Part shown: one piece after another, positions 18,124-26,420 of the stretch
Layout: every line of letters starts with the position of its first letter
Numbering within the stretch: position 1 is the first letter of the stretch
Assembly: GCF_002564465.1 (NCBI RefSeq)
Contig: NZ_NUUX01000013.1
Location: 411,023-475,022 of the forward strand
Direction of reading: 5' to 3'
DNA: 64,000 nt
Origin: Bacillus sp. AFS088145
GTDB taxonomy: Bacteria; Bacillota; Bacilli; Bacillales; Bacillaceae_G
Translations under genes and position numbers: made by a program
The notes under the pieces: generated by a model
What the model was told of the DNA's origin: nothing
Database searches by the model: none
Seen by the model: only the letters and a program-made list of their open reading frames with translations

Positions 18124-18205
18124 CATTGTGTAAACAAAGTCCGATTTTCAGACTGATTGCAAGCGCTTGTCAACAGTCTGAGTCACCTATTAAAATAGGT
18201 GACTT
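18124..18205. repeat. Repeat element copy E (short form) next to the alkD-like terminator stem
   Basis: A short copy with left end TGTGTAAACAAAG and the uninterrupted palindrome CAGACTGATTGCAAGCGCTTGTCAACAGTCTG (18149-18180, quoted here only as its family pattern; outer arms CAGACTG/CAGTCTG, inner AAGCGCTT). It abuts the hairpin AGTCACCTAT/ATAGGTGACT at 18181-18204 that would end the alkD-like gene. No second hairpin copy remains on the left, where the element touches the GNAT gene leader. Confidence 0.75.
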
Positions 18206-18211
18206 ATCAAA

Positions 18212-18922
18212 TTAACAAATACATGTTTTTTTCTTTACTCCAAGCTTCCCCCTAGCTTCGACCTTTTCAATATAATCCGTCGCTAGAGGTACCTTACAAG
18301 CCGTATCTCCTACGTCCACGTGGACTTTACCAATCTTTTGACCAACCATCATTGCCTCAACCGTAAGACTTGGAACAAAACTACCTACTGAAATTACAAA
18401 CCCATTCATTGTATAACGAACTCTATTTTTTGAAGTATGTATATGATTTTCTATATAATGAAGTAATTTACGAATTTCTTCCTTATCTATCTCTTCATCT
18501 GGTGTAATTGATAAATAATGACTATATGTACTCCATCCACAATTTTCAATTAATTCATCCTCTGACTTCAACCATTCTCTAGCTAATTCGATTGCATACT
18601 GGCTTTCTGCTGCAACAGCACCTACAATACTTTCAGCAATCATATACCAGTGAGCTTCTTTCGCCCAATTTTGAAGCTGTTCTTTTGTCATTAATTTTGG
18701 ATTAATTGATAAACCAGCTAAATACATCGCATCTGAATTTCCTGTATGAAAAAGTGATAACGCTAATTCCTGATCCTTTTTAACATATTTAACAAGCTTT
18801 TTCATATCACCAATTTTAACTCCAAAGAATGGTTCTTTGGCACCATGACGCAAAAAAGTTTTTTTCGTTTGCTCAGTTCCCATTTCCTCTAATGATTTCA
18901 TAACTTCTTCTAATGACATCAT
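18212..18922 (-). CDS. DNA alkylation repair protein (AlkD-like HEAT-repeat)
   Basis: 236 residues of helical repeats matching the AlkD/AlkC-type DNA-alkylation-repair family. The conserved opening is FLRHGAKEPFFGVKIGDMKKLVK, followed by WYMIAESIVGAVAAES and a C-terminal VDVGDTACKVPLATDYIEKVEARG block. Members bind DNA through HEAT-like repeats and some excise bulky alkyl bases. Catalysis is not assured for this subgroup. The ATG at 18922 (MMSLEEV) follows GGGGGAGAAG. It is divergent from the alpha carbonic anhydrase gene. Confidence 0.85.
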   Translation of the reverse strand: MMSLEEVMKSLEEMGTEQTKKTFLRHGAKEPFFGVKIGDMKKLVKYVKKDQELALSLFHTGNSDAMYLAGLSINPKLMTKEQLQNWAKEAHWYMIAESIVGAVAAESQYAIELAREWLKSEDELIENCGWSTYSHYLSITPDEEIDKEEIRKLLHYIENHIHTSKNRVRYTMNGFVISVGSFVPSLTVEAMMVGQKIGKVHVDVGDTACKVPLATDYIEKVEARGKLGVKKKTCIC

Positions 18923-19007
18923 CTTCTCCCCCTTAATAAAGGTTTGTTCCGTAACATCGTTGTCTAAAATGTATCCTATCATACATATCAAGGAAGGAAA
19001 GTATATA

Positions 19008-19793
19008 ATGAACTATTTTTTTCTATTCATCATACTATTCAGTTTTACGATTTCAGCCTGTTCAAATAATCAGATCGTGCATGAAGTTCATCATAATAAA
19101 TCAACAGTTGCAACTGCAAGAAATGAAGACTGGTCTTACACAGGTAAAACTGGACCTAATTATTGGAGTTCGATCAATAAAAAATATGCCCTATGTTCAA
19201 ATGGGAAACGGCAATCTCCAGTTAATATTGATCAAGCAATAAAAAAATCACTACCTTTAGGTATAAACTATCATAATGATCTTTTTAAAATAGAAAGGTC
19301 ACAGTACACGGTAAAATTCATTCCGGTTAATCACTCCAACTCAATTAATTTAAATGGAACAAACTATACATTACTACAATTTCATTTCCATACTCCAAGT
19401 GAGCATACAATAAATGGGAAACAAAGTGATATGGAGATTCATTTTATAAATGAAAATAAAAATAAATCGATTATTACCATCGGGATACTTGTTGATAGTG
19501 GGAGATTAAATAAAGAATTCAAAAAAATTCTTAATACAAATCTTATGGATGAGGATTTTGATGGAAAGGTTGTTAAAATAAATTTGCAGTCCTTTATTCC
19601 GTATACTAGTAAAAAATTTTCATACACTGGCTCTTTTACAACTCCTCCATGTACTGAAGGGATTAAATGGATTATATTTAACAAACCAATACAATTTTCC
19701 GAAGAACAAATCCATTCTTATCAAAATTATTTCGAACCAAATAGCCGCCCCGTTCAGCCATTAAATGGTAGAGATCTATTTGAATCTTGGTAA
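19008..19793 (+). CDS. Alpha-class carbonic anhydrase, lipoprotein
   Basis: 261-residue exported enzyme that interconverts CO2 and bicarbonate at the cell surface. The signal peptide ends in the lipobox ISAC (about residue 19). The catalytic core shows RQSPVNID, the zinc histidines in LQFHFHTPSEH and EIHFI, and the C-terminal block YTGSFTTPPCTEGIKW, all diagnostic of the alpha class. The ATG at 19008 follows AAGGAAGG. It converges on a beta-class enzyme gene, with which it shares a bidirectional terminator. Confidence 0.93.
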   Translation: MNYFFLFIILFSFTISACSNNQIVHEVHHNKSTVATARNEDWSYTGKTGPNYWSSINKKYALCSNGKRQSPVNIDQAIKKSLPLGINYHNDLFKIERSQYTVKFIPVNHSNSINLNGTNYTLLQFHFHTPSEHTINGKQSDMEIHFINENKNKSIITIGILVDSGRLNKEFKKILNTNLMDEDFDGKVVKINLQSFIPYTSKKFSYTGSFTTPPCTEGIKWIIFNKPIQFSEEQIHSYQNYFEPNSRPVQPLNGRDLFESW

Positions 19794-19913
19794 AGATAAC
19801 GGGGTCATGAGGAACTATATATGCCCGAATTCATATATTACTTCTTCATAACATCCTGTAGTTGAAATAAACATCATAATTCCTATTTAGCTACCATCTT
19901 CTTTTTCAACAAC

Positions 19914-19951
19914 AAAAAAAAGTTATCCTACTTAAAGGATAACTTTTTTTG
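19914..19951. terminator. Bidirectional terminator between the two carbonic anhydrase genes
   Basis: Stem AAGTTATCC/GGATAACTT with an 8-base loop and A/T runs on both flanks. Confidence 0.85.
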
Positions 19952-19960
19952 TATAAATCA

Positions 19961-20524
19961 TTATTCAGCAGTTTTTTCATCTCGATGAACTACTTCTAAT
20001 TTTCCTGTATGAGGGTCAATTACTAAACCATGAATTTCAACCTCTTTTGGAACAAGTGGGTGGTTTTTAATAATTGAAACACTGTGGTTAACACTGTCGT
20101 ATACATTTGTAAAGCCAGTTAACCATTTGTCTAAATCTAGACCTGAAAAACCTAAAATTTCTAGGTTTTCTTCCTTAATTCCTCGTTCAACCATTTTTTC
20201 TTTCATACGTGTAGGATTTGTATTACCCATTCCACACTCATGGTGACCGATTACTAAAACTTCTTTAGCTCCAAGTTCATAGATTGAGACTAGAATACTT
20301 CTCATAACTGAACCAAACGGATGGGCAATAACTGCTCCAGCTGTTTTAATCATTTTCACGTCACCGTTTCTAATATCAAGAGCCTTTGGTAAAAGCTCAA
20401 CTAGACGTGTATCCATACAAGTAACAACTACAACCTCTTTATTCGGAAACTTTGAAGCTATGTATTGCTCATATTCCTTATTCTCAACAAACTTCTTATT
20501 AAAATCTAAAATTTGATCTAACAT
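19961..20524 (-). CDS. ytiB: Beta-class carbonic anhydrase (YtiB-like)
   Basis: 187-residue cytoplasmic zinc enzyme whose sequence order follows B. subtilis YtiB closely. TCMDTRLVELLP holds the first zinc Cys and the Asp-Arg dyad, and GHHECGMG holds the zinc His and second Cys. HGLVIDPHTGKLEVV is the typical tail. The ATG at 20524 (MLDQILDFN) is set by GGAGGGG; the frame extends six codons upstream into the SD. It is monocistronic and paired with a surface alpha-class enzyme, which may allow bicarbonate handling on both sides of the membrane. Confidence 0.92.
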   Translation of the reverse strand: MLDQILDFNKKFVENKEYEQYIASKFPNKEVVVVTCMDTRLVELLPKALDIRNGDVKMIKTAGAVIAHPFGSVMRSILVSIYELGAKEVLVIGHHECGMGNTNPTRMKEKMVERGIKEENLEILGFSGLDLDKWLTGFTNVYDSVNHSVSIIKNHPLVPKEVEIHGLVIDPHTGKLEVVHRDEKTAE

Positions 20525-20806
20525 AAATTCCCCTCCAAACAAAAATAAAGAGCATTTTTCCTATACCTATATTGAAGGAAAAGCTCAAAATATACAACCA
20601 TTTTGCACTCTTTTATAGTATTATTCTAAAATTTTGTTTTCATTTATACCGTTTTATTTTTATTTTTTAGTTTGGTAAATACACTGTCAGACAATTAACC
20701 AATCGAATGCATTATTTGTAAATTCCCATTAATTTCTATCATTTTTTTTTATTTTTAAAGTTTATATTGTACACTAGACTTAGTCTTTAATCAGGAGGGA
20801 ATTAAA

Positions 20807-21631
20807 ATGAATTTTGAACATTCTATTGCATTACATAATGGAGTTAAAATGCCTCAATTAGGTTTAGGTGTGTGGCGTGTGTCACCAGAAGATGGTGTAG
20901 ATGCAGTCCGAACAGCTATCGAAGTAGGTTATCGTCATATTGATACTGCAGCTGTCTATCAAAACGAAGAGCAAGTAGGTGAAGCAATTCGCCAATCTGG
21001 TGTTTCCCGTGATGAACTTTTTATTACAACAAAAGTTTGGAATGCTGATCAAGGCTATGATTCAACTTTAAAAGCTCATGAAGAAAGTCTTAAAAAATTA
21101 GGCTTGGACTATGTTGATCTTTATTTAATTCACTGGCCAGTAAAAGAAAAATATTTAGATACATATAAAGCATTAGAAAGACTTTACGATGAAAAGCTTG
21201 TGCCAGCAATTGGTGTTTCAAATTTTCATGTCCATCACTTGGAAGATATTGCAGCTCATCGCAATATTAAACCAATGGTCGATCAAGTCGAATTGCACCC
21301 AATGTTTCAACAAAATGAATTACATGAATATTGCCATAAAAACGGCATTGCATTAGAAGCTTGGAGCCCATTAATGCAAGGTGGCGAAGCTTTAACAAAT
21401 CCTGTTATAAAAGAGATTGCGGATCAATACGGTAAAACAACTGCCCAAGTCATCATCCGTTGGCACTTACAACGTAATGTTATCGTTATTCCTAAATCGA
21501 TCACACCTTCACGAATTCAAGAAAACTTTGAAGTATTCAACTTCGGGCTTTCTTCAAATGATATGCAACAAATTGCTACTCTTGATGCAAATAAACGTGT
21601 AGGTCCAGACCCTGATAATTTTGATTTCTAA
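20807..21631 (+). CDS. Aldo/keto reductase (YvgN/YtbE-like)
   Basis: 274-residue NADPH-dependent reductase of the AKR5 group. The catalytic tetrad is visible: Asp and Tyr in HIDTAAVYQNE, Lys in TTKVW and His in LIHWPVK. NADPH is held by the C-terminal PKSITPSRIQEN block. B. subtilis relatives reduce glyoxal, methylglyoxal and other aldehydes. SD AGGAGG lies 8 bases before the ATG. It is monocistronic with its own terminator. Confidence 0.93.
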   Translation: MNFEHSIALHNGVKMPQLGLGVWRVSPEDGVDAVRTAIEVGYRHIDTAAVYQNEEQVGEAIRQSGVSRDELFITTKVWNADQGYDSTLKAHEESLKKLGLDYVDLYLIHWPVKEKYLDTYKALERLYDEKLVPAIGVSNFHVHHLEDIAAHRNIKPMVDQVELHPMFQQNELHEYCHKNGIALEAWSPLMQGGEALTNPVIKEIADQYGKTTAQVIIRWHLQRNVIVIPKSITPSRIQENFEVFNFGLSSNDMQQIATLDANKRVGPDPDNFDF

Positions 21632-21676
21632 TAGGTAGGTTTTGACTTAGAGAATTTTTAATAATGAAGATAGAAT

Positions 21677-21712
21677 ATGGCTACCATTCTTTTGAAAGGT
21701 AGCCATTTTTTT
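21677..21712 (+). terminator. Terminator of the aldo/keto reductase gene
   Basis: Stem ATGGCTACC/GGTAGCCAT with a 12-base loop, followed by a T-run. Confidence 0.85.
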
Positions 21713-21787
21713 CCCTTAGACTCTTATGGTACGAACTTAAAATTCATTTTTCGTTCTTCTAGATCTGCAATTAATATATTTATATAA

Positions 21788-22429
21788 TCAATTTAAATAA
21801 ATCTCTATCCGTTCTTTCCCTCCACCTATATTGTTTCGTTTTAACTTTATTCCTTTAATTTCTCCTGTTCGTTTAATATGTGTCCCACCGCACGAAACTT
21901 TACCAAAGCCTTCAATTTCCCAATATCTTCTTTGACTTTTGGGGTCTTCAAACTCACTATAAATTTCCAAATCTGCATCAATCAACTCTTTTGCTTTTGA
22001 CTCTATAAGTGGGAATGTTTCTGAGATTTTTCCATCCCAATAAAAATCAATTCTAGCTTTATCACTAGTAATATTCGCACCAATTTTTTCAGGATTATGA
22101 TAGTTTTGATACATCAGCTCTAAGATAATTTCTGCAGCAAAATGTAGCTTCATAATTCGATATCGTTTCTCCCAATCGATTTCAATCACTACTTCTTGTC
22201 CTTTTTGAAGGTCATGATTTTCTGGTAAAGTGTAGATAATATCTAATCCGTCCTTCTTAGCTTCAATTACCTCGTAATTACCAATTCTCCCTGAGTCTGA
22301 TTGTTGCCCACCGGAAAAAGCATAAATAATGGTTTCATTTAAAGTAACATTCCTGCCATCTACTTCTGTAACAATTGAAGTGGCTTTTGTAAGATAAGGA
22401 TCTTCCCAAAATAGTTTTTTTAATCCCAT
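21788..22429 (-). CDS. AlaX-like alanyl-tRNA editing domain protein
   Basis: 213-residue free-standing relative of the AlaRS editing domain, which clears Ser- or Gly-mischarged tRNA-Ala. SGGQQSDSGRIG (about residues 39-50) and SCGGTHIKRTGEI (about 178-190) are typical, the latter holding the metal Cys and His. The usual HxxxH motif reads LHFAAE here, with Glu in place of the second His, so metal binding and activity may differ from AlaX. The ATG at 22429 follows AAGGAG. Confidence 0.75.
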   Translation of the reverse strand: MGLKKLFWEDPYLTKATSIVTEVDGRNVTLNETIIYAFSGGQQSDSGRIGNYEVIEAKKDGLDIIYTLPENHDLQKGQEVVIEIDWEKRYRIMKLHFAAEIILELMYQNYHNPEKIGANITSDKARIDFYWDGKISETFPLIESKAKELIDADLEIYSEFEDPKSQRRYWEIEGFGKVSCGGTHIKRTGEIKGIKLKRNNIGGGKERIEIYLN

Positions 22430-22498
22430 TACATTACTCCTTATTGATTTTTAGTTTTGAATTTTGTTTCCGTTAGTTGATTTCCCTTTTATAGTTAG

Positions 22499-22531
22499 TA
22501 AAAAAAGGAACAATTTCTATAAATTGTCCCT
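22499..22531 (-). terminator. Terminator of the 22.5-kb hypothetical gene
   Basis: Stem GGGACAATTT/AAATTGTTCC around ATAG, followed on the minus strand by TTTTTTACT. Confidence 0.8.
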
Positions 22532-22552
22532 CTTCTAATTAATCCATATAAT

Positions 22553-23014
22553 TTACTTTGTTACAGCTTCACTACCTTTTACTAACTCAATACGTACTTT
22601 TTTCAGCCCATCTTTTTCATCAACATATGTACTTAAATTCCAATTTGCTGCAAGAGTATATTTAATTAGATTAATTGCTTCTTCAGATAAATAAATTCCT
22701 TGAATTGCAGTCCCCATATCTTCATAATCTTTTTCAACTTCAATGCCAAATTTATATCTTAATAAAGTCATGAGTGAGCCTTTAGTTAGAAATTTGATTT
22801 GATAGCCATCATTAACAATTTTATTAAAATTCTCTTCATTACTTTTGTACAGATTTATTAATGTTTCCCAGTCAGGAAAACCATTACCATATTGTTTTAA
22901 AAACTCGAAATTCTCTTCTTTCACAGCGTTTATTAACTGAATGTTTTCTACACCAGCACTACGTAAACTTTCAATCATAATTGCATTATTTATAGCAATA
23001 CTAACAAAGCTCAT
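22553..23014 (-). CDS. Conserved-looking hypothetical protein
   Basis: 153-residue soluble protein with no signal peptide or membrane segment and no motif I can name. It has mixed charged and helical composition, with a possible beta-hairpin C-terminus (KKVRIELVKGSEAV). The ATG at 23014 follows GGGAGATC and a clear terminator follows, which supports a real gene. It is flanked by the AlaX-like gene downstream and the histidine kinase unit upstream, all minus strand, but in separate transcription units. Confidence 0.55.
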   Translation of the reverse strand: MSFVSIAINNAIMIESLRSAGVENIQLINAVKEENFEFLKQYGNGFPDWETLINLYKSNEENFNKIVNDGYQIKFLTKGSLMTLLRYKFGIEVEKDYEDMGTAIQGIYLSEEAINLIKYTLAANWNLSTYVDEKDGLKKVRIELVKGSEAVTK

Positions 23015-23142
23015 CTTTGATCTCCCTCCGAATTATAAGAATTTTCTTTTTATTAAACTTTATCATAAAATACCGTACTAAACTATTAAATTGATGAGAT
23101 TTACACGAAGACGATGAGGATAGGGAATGCTTTGTGAATACG

Positions 23143-23178
23143 AAAAAAATCACAAGATCCTGTAACAGATCTTGTGAT
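23143..23178 (-). terminator. Terminator of the two-component operon
   Basis: Perfect 11-bp stem ATCACAAGATC/GATCTTGTGAT with TTTTTTC on the minus strand. Confidence 0.87.
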
Positions 23179-23213
23179 TTTAATTCTTGGGGAATTTAGA
23201 TACTCCATCTTAT

Positions 23214-24614
23214 CTAAATTGTGTTTAATGTGATGAAAGCAGTTGTGCCTTCTCCATTCTCACTTGTAATTTGTAGATTGCCACCATAGTTTTCAATTAG
23301 GTCTTTTGCTATTGATAAGCCTAAACCATTACCGCCGTTAGCTCGACTTCTCGCTTTATCAGCTCGATAAAATCGGTCAAATATATGATTGATATCTTCT
23401 TCTTTTATACCGATTCCGTTGTCTTTCACTTTAATTTCGATCTTGTTTGCAACTTGAGCTGTAGTTATATCGATAATGGTGTGTTCTTTACTGTATTTAA
23501 CTGCATTATCAAACAGAATAATTAATATTTGCATTAAATGTTCTCTTGCAATATTTGCTTTATCGACAATTTGATTTGGAGTATGGAAGTGAATTTCCAA
23601 ATCTTCATGTAATAGCTGATAATTGCTTATGATCTCATTTAATACTTCATTAATATTTGTTGGAGCAAACTGTTCAATCTTTTCGCTATTTTTTTCTAGC
23701 TTCGTTAACTGCAGAAGCTCATTCGTTAAAATAATCATTCTATTTGTTTCATTAATACAAGTATTTAATGAGTTTTCTAAAACAGTTTCGTCTTTTTTCC
23801 CCCAGCGATTAACTAGTGATAAGTGACCATGAATGATTGCTAAAGGTGTTCTTAATTCATGAGAAGCATCTTCAACAAATCGCTTTTGTCTTGTAATTGA
23901 AGCCTCTAACTCATCCATCATTTTGTTAAAGAGTAGACCGAGTTCAGATAGCTCATCTTTTGTTTCTCCTACAAAAACTCGCTCTTTTAATTGATTATTT
24001 TTTATTTTAATCATTGTTTGGTTTAAATTTTTAATAGGATTTAATATTTTTTTAGATAAGAAATAACCGCTTAAAATACTTAAGATTAACGAAATGGTAG
24101 TTCCTAGAATAAGAATCATAAATGATTCTTTAATTAATTTCGAAAAGATTTCTACATTCATTGCAACTTCTAATACACCGTCAAAATTCTTATAATGTAA
24201 TGACTGACTCTTAATGATAATTTCTTGATTGTTTAATCTATATTTTTGAATTTTCCCAAAAGCATTTTTATTAATATGAATTTTAGGCATTTTTCTAGAA
24301 ACTGTAAAAATTACTTTTCCATCGTTATCTAATAATCGGATCATTTCATTATTTTGTATAATTTTTTCAAAATACACTTTATTTTCTACTAAAGAACTAG
24401 CATTTGGTTTCTTAGTTTTATACTCTTCATCTAAATAAGCTGCCGTTTCATTTAATCTTTTTTCAATTCGATTTTGCTGCTGTTTCATTACAGACATTTG
24501 AATCAATGCAGATTGAATAAAATTACATAATGTAAATATGAAAAACATAAGCACAGCGATTGTAATTGTTATTTTCCATCTAATCGAAAGCTTATTTAAC
24601 AAGGTTAGATTCAC
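23214..24614 (-). CDS. Sensor histidine kinase
   Basis: 466 residues: transmembrane helix 1 (about 15-35), an extracytoplasmic sensor of roughly 125 residues, helix 2 (about 163-185), HAMP, then HisKA with ASHELRTPLAIIHGHL (phospho-His) and a HATPase_c domain with DNAVKYS, DNGIGI and GLGLSIAKDL. It has the architecture of ArlS/YkoH-type kinases, and the signal is unknown. The GTG start at 24614 is two bases after the regulator stop, so the pair is translationally coupled. Confidence 0.9.
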   Translation of the reverse strand: MNLTLLNKLSIRWKITITIAVLMFFIFTLCNFIQSALIQMSVMKQQQNRIEKRLNETAAYLDEEYKTKKPNASSLVENKVYFEKIIQNNEMIRLLDNDGKVIFTVSRKMPKIHINKNAFGKIQKYRLNNQEIIIKSQSLHYKNFDGVLEVAMNVEIFSKLIKESFMILILGTTISLILSILSGYFLSKKILNPIKNLNQTMIKIKNNQLKERVFVGETKDELSELGLLFNKMMDELEASITRQKRFVEDASHELRTPLAIIHGHLSLVNRWGKKDETVLENSLNTCINETNRMIILTNELLQLTKLEKNSEKIEQFAPTNINEVLNEIISNYQLLHEDLEIHFHTPNQIVDKANIAREHLMQILIILFDNAVKYSKEHTIIDITTAQVANKIEIKVKDNGIGIKEEDINHIFDRFYRADKARSRANGGNGLGLSIAKDLIENYGGNLQITSENGEGTTAFITLNTI

Positions 24615-24616
24615 CT

Positions 24617-25285
24617 CTACATCCTCATTACATACCCAGTACCCCTTACAGTGTGAATATAGGTATTATTTTTATCATCTAGTTTTGTTCTTAAGTAGCT
24701 AATATAAACATCCACTACGTTTGTTTCAATTGTAGAGCCATAGCCCCATACAGTTTCTAATAAAATTTCTCTAGTTAAAACACGATTTACATTGCTCATT
24801 AATAAATACAATAAATCAAATTCTTTTTTAGTTAAATCAATGATCGCTTCATCTTTTTTAACAACTCGAGCTGCAGAATCTAATGATAAATCTTTAAACT
24901 TTAAGCAGTGTAAATTTGTTGAACGATCGATTCGTCTAAAGATTGCTCGCATATGGGCTAAAAGTTCTTCAATAACAAATGGTTTTGAAATATAATCATC
25001 TGCACCACTATCTAAACCAGAAATTCGATCAAAAACACTATCTCTAGCTGTAATCATAATAATTGGTGTGTCTTTATGCGCTCTAATTCGTCTACAAACT
25101 TCAATACCACTTAAATTAGGAAGCATTAAATCAAGCAAGATTAAGTCAAATTCTTGGTCGATCGCTAGGTTTAAACCGTCTCTACCATCATTTGAAATAT
25201 GAACTTCATTTCCTTCATACTCTAATTCTAATCGTATAAAATTTGCTAATTCTTTCTCATCTTCTATAATTAATATTTTTTTCAT
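24617..25285 (-). CDS. OmpR-family response regulator
   Basis: 222 residues. The receiver domain has the acidic pocket EDE (8-10), phospho-acceptor Asp52 in LILLDLMLP, and the switch lysine in YISKPF. The C-terminal winged helix (about 125-222) ends with VDVYISYLRTKLDD and the wing TVRGTGYVMRM. It is the partner of the histidine kinase encoded 2 bp downstream. The upstream intergenic region of over 300 bp is where its promoter should lie. Target genes are not evident. Confidence 0.92.
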   Translation of the reverse strand: MKKILIIEDEKELANFIRLELEYEGNEVHISNDGRDGLNLAIDQEFDLILLDLMLPNLSGIEVCRRIRAHKDTPIIMITARDSVFDRISGLDSGADDYISKPFVIEELLAHMRAIFRRIDRSTNLHCLKFKDLSLDSAARVVKKDEAIIDLTKKEFDLLYLLMSNVNRVLTREILLETVWGYGSTIETNVVDVYISYLRTKLDDKNNTYIHTVRGTGYVMRM

Positions 25286-25598
25286 ATATTTTATCCCTCA
25301 TTTTTTTTATAATAACATCTATAAAATTATTATTTGTATTGTATAAGGATATCTGTTTAAGATGAAAATGGCTTTACGAATATTTTAAAATTCAATTAGA
25401 GTTTTATTAGAATTTTTTAATATTTTAACTCAATAACCTCGATATTACTACCTATTGTGTACATTTTCTAATAATTTCACTTAAAAACGATTAAAATTTA
25501 TTTAAGAATATGTTTGATGCTTTCCAAAAGATTAGGTAAAAACTTTTTTATTACCACTTAATTTATGTAATTTTTAAAGTTAATTTCTTAAGATTTCA
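25286..25598. other. AT-rich intergenic region with no gene seen
   Basis: About 310 bp upstream of the response regulator. It is very AT-rich with no credible ORF, repeat or named RNA. It presumably holds the regulator promoter on the minus strand. Confidence 0.45.
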
Positions 25599-25631
25599 AA
25601 AAAAAATGGCTTTAGCATTTGCTAAAGTCAT
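25599..25631 (-). terminator. Terminator of the Gmad2 lipoprotein gene
   Basis: Stem ATGACTTTAGC/GCTAAAGCCAT on the minus strand followed by a run of T. Confidence 0.8.
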
Positions 25632-25719
25632 TTTCATACTAAAAAAATTATTTGTCAATGAAGTAAGTCGAATCAAGTTGATTCATGCTATTAAAATCAA
25701 TTTTCCTAATCTTCCCTAC

Positions 25720-26283
25720 TTATTTATAATTAGGAAACTGAATCGGAATATTTAGTATATCTTCTGGTTGGCCGTCTTTTGCACTTGCTACATAAAGTGT
25801 AAGTACCCCATTTGGACTAGTTGGCTGATTATAATCAATTACTAATTTAAAGTTCCCCCATTCTGGAGCACCCATATCAGCCATTGTATGACCTTCCGCT
25901 AATACATTATGACCATCTTCTATGCGATAAAGAAATGTTGCTTCAAAAACACTAGCTTTCCCTTCAACAATTAACACATTTTTACCTGTTGAGTCATTTA
26001 CGACTGAAGTGACTTTAAATGCATCGTTTTCAACTGGTGTAAATACTTTAAATGGTGGCTTAGTATCACTTTTTTTGGGCGGATTATTAGTTCCTTTATC
26101 TGGTGAATTTCCTTTATCAGTATTTTTGTCTGTATCTGGTGTATTGCCCTTATCAGAGGTTTTCCCCTTATCAACTTGTGATGACTGATCATCTTTCTTG
26201 CCATTACCGTAGTCACTTGACTGACAGCTTGTTAAACAGAATAAGCTCAAAATTATAAGTCCAATAAATAAAAGTCTTTTCAT
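25720..26283 (-). CDS. Lipoprotein with Gmad2 (spore-germination Ig-like) domain
   Basis: 187-residue lipoprotein. A basic start and hydrophobic core lead to lipobox LTSC (about residue 19-20). Residues about 25-75 form a hydrophilic linker with degenerate DKGN-type repeats (KGKTSDKGN, TDKGNSPDKG). The C-terminal 110 residues fit Gmad2: FKVFTPVEND, GKASVFEATFLYRI, GNFKLVIDY. Gmad2 occurs with GerMN in germination proteins and alone in lipoproteins, so a surface or spore-coat role is possible. The ATG at 26283 follows AGGGGTGA; a GTG four codons earlier overlaps it. Confidence 0.75.
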   Translation of the reverse strand: MKRLLFIGLIILSLFCLTSCQSSDYGNGKKDDQSSQVDKGKTSDKGNTPDTDKNTDKGNSPDKGTNNPPKKSDTKPPFKVFTPVENDAFKVTSVVNDSTGKNVLIVEGKASVFEATFLYRIEDGHNVLAEGHTMADMGAPEWGNFKLVIDYNQPTSPNGVLTLYVASAKDGQPEDILNIPIQFPNYK

Positions 26284-26420
26284 TCTATTAATCACCCCTA
26301 AATTAATTTATTGCTGCAGATTAAATATTGTTCTGAAACCAACTATTTATTTTTACTAAAAAATGAAATGCTTTTTTTCCAAGGTGGACTTCTAAGTATA
26401 GGAATGAATTTTTAAACACA

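Noticed and set aside
20690..20805. Structured leader or riboswitch before the aldo/keto reductase gene
   Set aside because: The region is AT-rich without stable stems or known riboswitch motifs; only a promoter and SD are evident.
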